DNA from: Marsupella aquatica
Taxonomy: Eukaryota; Marchantiophyta
Direction of reading: 5' to 3'
Length of the DNA: 64,000 bases
Assembly: GCA_973895155.1 (NCBI GenBank)
Contig: OZ316895.1
Location: 22,258,001 to 22,322,000 of the forward strand
Each line of letters starts with the position of its first letter. Position 1 is the stretch's first letter. A program made the position numbers and the translations under genes. Positions 60,747 to 64,000 of this stretch are shown here, one piece after another. Under the pieces are notes generated by a model. It was given only the letters and a program-made list of their open reading frames with translations, was not told the origin of the DNA and did no database searches.

Positions 60747-61284
60747 TTGTGACTGGCTGATCCCAGTCTATGGGGTTTCACAGATTTTCCCTTAAAAATA
60801 AAATTATAAATTAAGATTGGACACATGGACACATGCCATGACTGGAAGTGGTCCAGGCTAGTTGGACAAAAAAAACCTAGACCTTAAACCCTTTTATATA
60901 ACCCTGTGAAAAAGCTATTTTCTTTATGGCCAAAAACCATTGTCCGAACACAAAAAGCTTAGGGAGTCCCGAGTTGAGGTGAGTTTGTTTTTATAGCATG
61001 GATGGATCTGGACGGTCTGCCATGTCACTCGGGCTATCAGGTTATTGCATAAAGCTATCCTAATGCTTTGTTTTGATGACATGGTATGACCTAGATGGGT
61101 ACTCTGCCAACTCAGTCGGGTTATTGTTAATGGAAGACAAGCCCAATGCCCCATGTGTTGTCAATAGTAAGTGATGTCGAGTATGAGTTAGATGGTCGGG
61201 CAATCAGACATTGTGGGGAGTCCACAAGTGTTCTTAGAAACTGGATTTCAAAAAATGTGTGAGTTGTGGGGAGAGTGATTGGTT

Positions 61285-61388
61285 GTGCAAGGAGAAGGCA
61301 CATTTAGGCATATCTAATGGTTAAGAAAAAATGTATGTGCAAGGAGAAGGCACATTTAGGCCTATCTAATGGTAAGGAAAAACTGATT
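61285..61388. repeat. 52-bp direct repeat, two copies
   Basis: GTGCAAGGAGAAGGCACATT, then TAGGC-TATCTAATGGT-AAG, starts at 61,285 and at 61,337. The second copy diverges near its end. Non-coding. Confidence 0.85.
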
Positions 61389-62479
61389 ATAAAACCCAAC
61401 TTAAATTTGGCTTGGTTACACACAGGAGATTTCAGGTGTGTAACCATTTTTTGAGGTCCCTACTATTTCCATAATCTCCTGCCCCTAAAGTCACTATCCT
61501 TAACTTTTTTCCCCTACTATGTTTCCATACTATAAGGATGGTTTGGGCTGGGGTTCTAGTCTGAACCCTATTCCCAAAATGCTCAGAAAAGTTTCCCCTA
61601 CTCCCGCTGGTCAGCTTTTGGTCATTTTCTTTTGGTCACAAGGTTACCCCCTTTTTGGTCACAAGGTTACCCCCTAGTAACCCTGTGAGCTCAAAGCGCA
61701 GTTATATGACAAGTAAATACTGTCAGGAGAAAAGATTACCTGTGTGTAACCATTTCTACAGGGCCTGTTATAGTCATAATCTGTTGCCCTGAAAAGTAGA
61801 GTCGGTGACATCTTTCGGGACATGAGTTACATACGCTAGTGCAGGTCTGCCGCCGGTCAGCTTCTTTTCATATTCAGGACGCAAGGTTACAGCCTAGTAA
61901 CCCTGCGCCCAGACCTACATTACCCTATACATTTTATAGATGTTAGGGGCGCCAGGAAATCTTTCTCAAATGTGAAGCTTCCTTCCAAAAGCAGCCGGTC
62001 AGTGTGACTTATAGTGTAAAGTGAGGATGGGCACAACATATCCCTCCGTCCATCCGGGCTAAATTCTCATTGATTACATGTGTCAATATTTTAATCGATC
62101 ACCAACTTACTCTAATGCAAAGGTTGCACCATCTCCCAAACCCCATGACGACGCTTGTCAATCTCCGATCTGTTGCGGCTGCAGCTTGCCGCAGACGCTC
62201 CTTGCTTTCAAGGAGGAAAACTTTGATGTGAATTGATGCCGATGCTGTTCCCGATCGTTTTCCTGCACGGAGATTGTTCTCCCTTTGAGGGTTTGGAATC
62301 ATGAAGGAGAACAGTCTGAAAACGTTTGCATGAGCTTAATGCAGATGCTGAATCATTACCTGCACAGACAGAGATTGTCCTCCCTTTGAAAGATTCGGAA
62401 TGAGGGTGAACAATTAGAAAAGGTTGTTGATTGACAATCCACAGTTCTACATCACCGAGGGAGTGGCTTGGGTTTGGAG

Positions 62480-62485
62480 TATATA
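62480..62485 (+). promoter_or_regulatory. TATA-like box
   Basis: TATATA in the context GGAGTATATAGGG, 95 bp upstream of the MRS2-like start codon and correctly oriented. Plausible as a core promoter, judged by position only. Confidence 0.4.
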
Positions 62486-62574
62486 GGGTTTAGTTGGTAG
62501 AGTGGCGCAAGCTTCTGAATCCGGATTTCAGATGTACTCTTCTCATTCACCTTCTGTGAAGCCTGCCTCAAGCC

Positions 62575-64000
62575 ATGGCTGGCTTCCGTCTCCAGATTCA
62601 GGCCAGAATTGTGGGAGTGAGAATCTGGCAAACGAATTATGTCGAACGAGGAGGAGAGCTGTCGAATTTACTGGGCCAATTCGTACCTCAGAGGTCCAGT
62701 TCCACGACATCATTCCATGGTGCCATTTTTAGGTCACTCTTCCTCGCATCGAGAGAAGCAGACGGCGGGAAATTTTCGTCACAGCAGACGAGTTCGAAGT
62801 CTTATTTACATGGAAGAACGGGAGTTGAAACAGGGGACAGCAATTCAACAGAGAAGGAGGGTTTAATCTACTGGCTGAAGGCGTTCTCTGGACGGATGCA
62901 ATCACTTGAAATTGACGAAGTTCTGAGCAGGGTGAAGGCTCGGAAGAGGAAGGACTTATTTGAAGCATCCAGCTTTGTCCATCGCCGGAGGATGGTGCAG
63001 AACACTTCCAGACGGAACCAGAAAAATGGAGAAAAATCCTCCTCGGTGCTGGAAGTAGGAGTGAAATACAACGTGATTAGAGTAGACAATGATGGACGTC
63101 TCCAACATTTAGAGCTCAAGTCCTCACAGCTTGGTGTACATCCTCGGGATGTGGATCTGCTGTCCAGCAGCACATTCATTCCACAAAGAGCAACCATTGC
63201 CGTTCAAAGGGACAAGGTTCTTGTGCGGATGGAGAATGTGAGAGCAATCGTATACAAGGATCACGTCCTGCTGTTTGATGCTCATCACCCACGTGTTGCC
63301 ACGGAAGGAGTGTTTGTGTCACCTCAAAGGGTGAAAGAGAATTCGTCTCCTCACAGGGCAAGAGATGCCTTTGCCGATTCACTGGCACGAAAAGCGAAAG
63401 AAATTCCTGCTGATTTACCAGACCCTATGCCATTCCACTTGCGTGTGATGGAGTCCCTCCTGGAGGAAACCAGCAATTATTTCCATCAGAAAGTAGACCG
63501 CTTGAAGCTTGTGGTTGAGAGGATCTTGCACGAGCTAACGAATGATTTCAGCATGGGGGGTTTGCAGACACTTTTGCCTCTGAAGAGGGCAGTAACCGAA
63601 ATTGAGCATGATGTTCGTGACGCCCATCAGGCAATGGATCAGGTCTTGTGCAGCGACGAGAATTTGCAGGCATTGTGCCTAGTGAATGACGATTGCAGCA
63701 GGCAATCAGGACCACCCTCTGCTGGGCCAGAACAAACACAGCAAGCAAAATGGGAAGGTGGGTCACAGACCTCGTGGAATAGAGAGGATCACATTTACAG
63801 ACTTCGTCAAGCAGCAGTGGACATGCTACTCACCTATCAGAGAGAAGTTGACGATGCGGGGGGTGTCCTGGAGGAGCTCAGGAAAGGTATGGAGGCAGCC
63901 CAGGAGGTTTGGGAGCTGGGGCTGGATACCACACGCAACAGAATCATTCGGATGAACTTGTACATTAGTATCTTTACGTGTTCCCTCGCCGTAGCAACTC
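62575..64000 (+). CDS. MRS2: MRS2/CorA-type magnesium transporter, organelle-type, 3' end missing
   Basis: At least 475 codons, open without introns to the window end. ATG at 62,575 is the first after an in-frame TGA at 62,557. The N-terminus (MAGFRLQIQARIVGVRIWQ) is basic and Ser-rich further on, like a mitochondrial or plastid presequence. The mature part follows the MRS2 pattern: LGVHPRDVDLL (about 184), an IAVQRDKVLVRMENVRAIVY strand and VLLFD (about 205-235), MPFHLRVMESLLEE (about 284), then long cytosolic helices (VVERILHEL, LLPLKRAVTEIE, DMLLTYQREVDD). The first membrane helix begins at about 464 (YISIFTCSLAVA). The diagnostic G-M-N selectivity motif should follow just beyond 64,000. 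Such proteins move Mg2+ across organelle inner membranes. It resembles plastid MRS2-11/MGT10 and mitochondrial Mrs2/Lpe10 in layout; the compartment is uncertain. Confidence 0.93.
   Translation, partial: MAGFRLQIQARIVGVRIWQTNYVERGGELSNLLGQFVPQRSSSTTSFHGAIFRSLFLASREADGGKFSSQQTSSKSYLHGRTGVETGDSNSTEKEGLIYWLKAFSGRMQSLEIDEVLSRVKARKRKDLFEASSFVHRRRMVQNTSRRNQKNGEKSSSVLEVGVKYNVIRVDNDGRLQHLELKSSQLGVHPRDVDLLSSSTFIPQRATIAVQRDKVLVRMENVRAIVYKDHVLLFDAHHPRVATEGVFVSPQRVKENSSPHRARDAFADSLARKAKEIPADLPDPMPFHLRVMESLLEETSNYFHQKVDRLKLVVERILHELTNDFSMGGLQTLLPLKRAVTEIEHDVRDAHQAMDQVLCSDENLQALCLVNDDCSRQSGPPSAGPEQTQQAKWEGGSQTSWNREDHIYRLRQAAVDMLLTYQREVDDAGGVLEELRKGMEAAQEVWELGLDTTRNRIIRMNLYISIFTCSLAVAT

Larger units (their letters stand above)
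60316..62470. other. Repeat-derived intergenic region
   Basis: Holds the dispersed repeat shared with 2.7 kb (60,440-60,670), a SINE-like head (60,691), a 52-bp direct repeat (61,285) and two diverged copies of a roughly 300-bp unit (about 61,430-61,700 and 61,735-61,920) with GTGTGTAACCATTT and CTAGTAACCCTG phrases. A 67-codon minus-strand frame from an ATG at 62,302 (AAAATDRRLTSVVMGFGRW) has no recognised family. No gene supported. Confidence 0.45.

Overview
The window is nuclear DNA of a land plant. It holds six intact or window-truncated protein genes in 64 kb, split by introns of about 80 to 750 bp. The gene content is plant-specific: a GRAS transcription factor, an RNase E with an N-terminal starch-binding (CBM20-type) module as in chloroplast RNase E, the BRICK1 subunit of the SCAR/WAVE complex, a two-domain universal stress protein, a Vma12-type V-ATPase assembly factor and an organelle-type MRS2/CorA magnesium transporter. 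The rest is decayed repeats and gene relics. A seed-free plant (bryophyte, lycophyte or fern) seems likely from the overall look, but nothing in the sequence proves the lineage.

Layout. 1-5.5 kb and 17-23.8 kb are two copies of one ancestral segment. Each carries a relic of an unusual phosphoglycerate-kinase-like gene, a shared non-coding stretch and universal stress protein sequence. The PGK-like part lies in opposite orientation in the two copies. Only the second copy keeps a complete stress-protein gene (22.3-26.0 kb, + strand, 8 exons); the first keeps one orphan exon. 5.5-16.5 kb is repeat-rich and contains a decayed LINE-like element broken by a MITE-like insertion. RNase E fills 30.5-36.2 kb (+, 10 exons, one with a GC donor), behind a tandem-repeat-rich 5' flank. 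36-42 kb has only weak exon-like signals and degenerate repeats. The single-exon GRAS gene is at 42.2-44.6 kb (-). A GC-rich tandem duplication sits at 46.9-47.1 kb. 47.6-57.3 kb is retroelement and SINE debris. VMA12 (57.3-59.0 kb) and BRK1 (59.5-60.0 kb) lie in tandem on the minus strand with about 530 bp between their coding regions. After another repeat-rich stretch, the MRS2-like gene starts at 62,575 and runs off the right end.

The genes do not form an obvious pathway. RNase E is likely to act in plastids and the MRS2-like protein in an organelle membrane, the latter from its N-terminal character. The others act in the cytosol or nucleus, at the ER, or at the actin cortex. The most interesting points are the two PGK-like relics decaying at the same catalytic codon in different ways, the internal duplication of the stress-protein gene with matching intron phases, the three-fold 270-bp coding repeat and acidic insertion in RNase E, a GRAS protein with a degenerate VHIID core, and a set of tRNA-like SINE heads.
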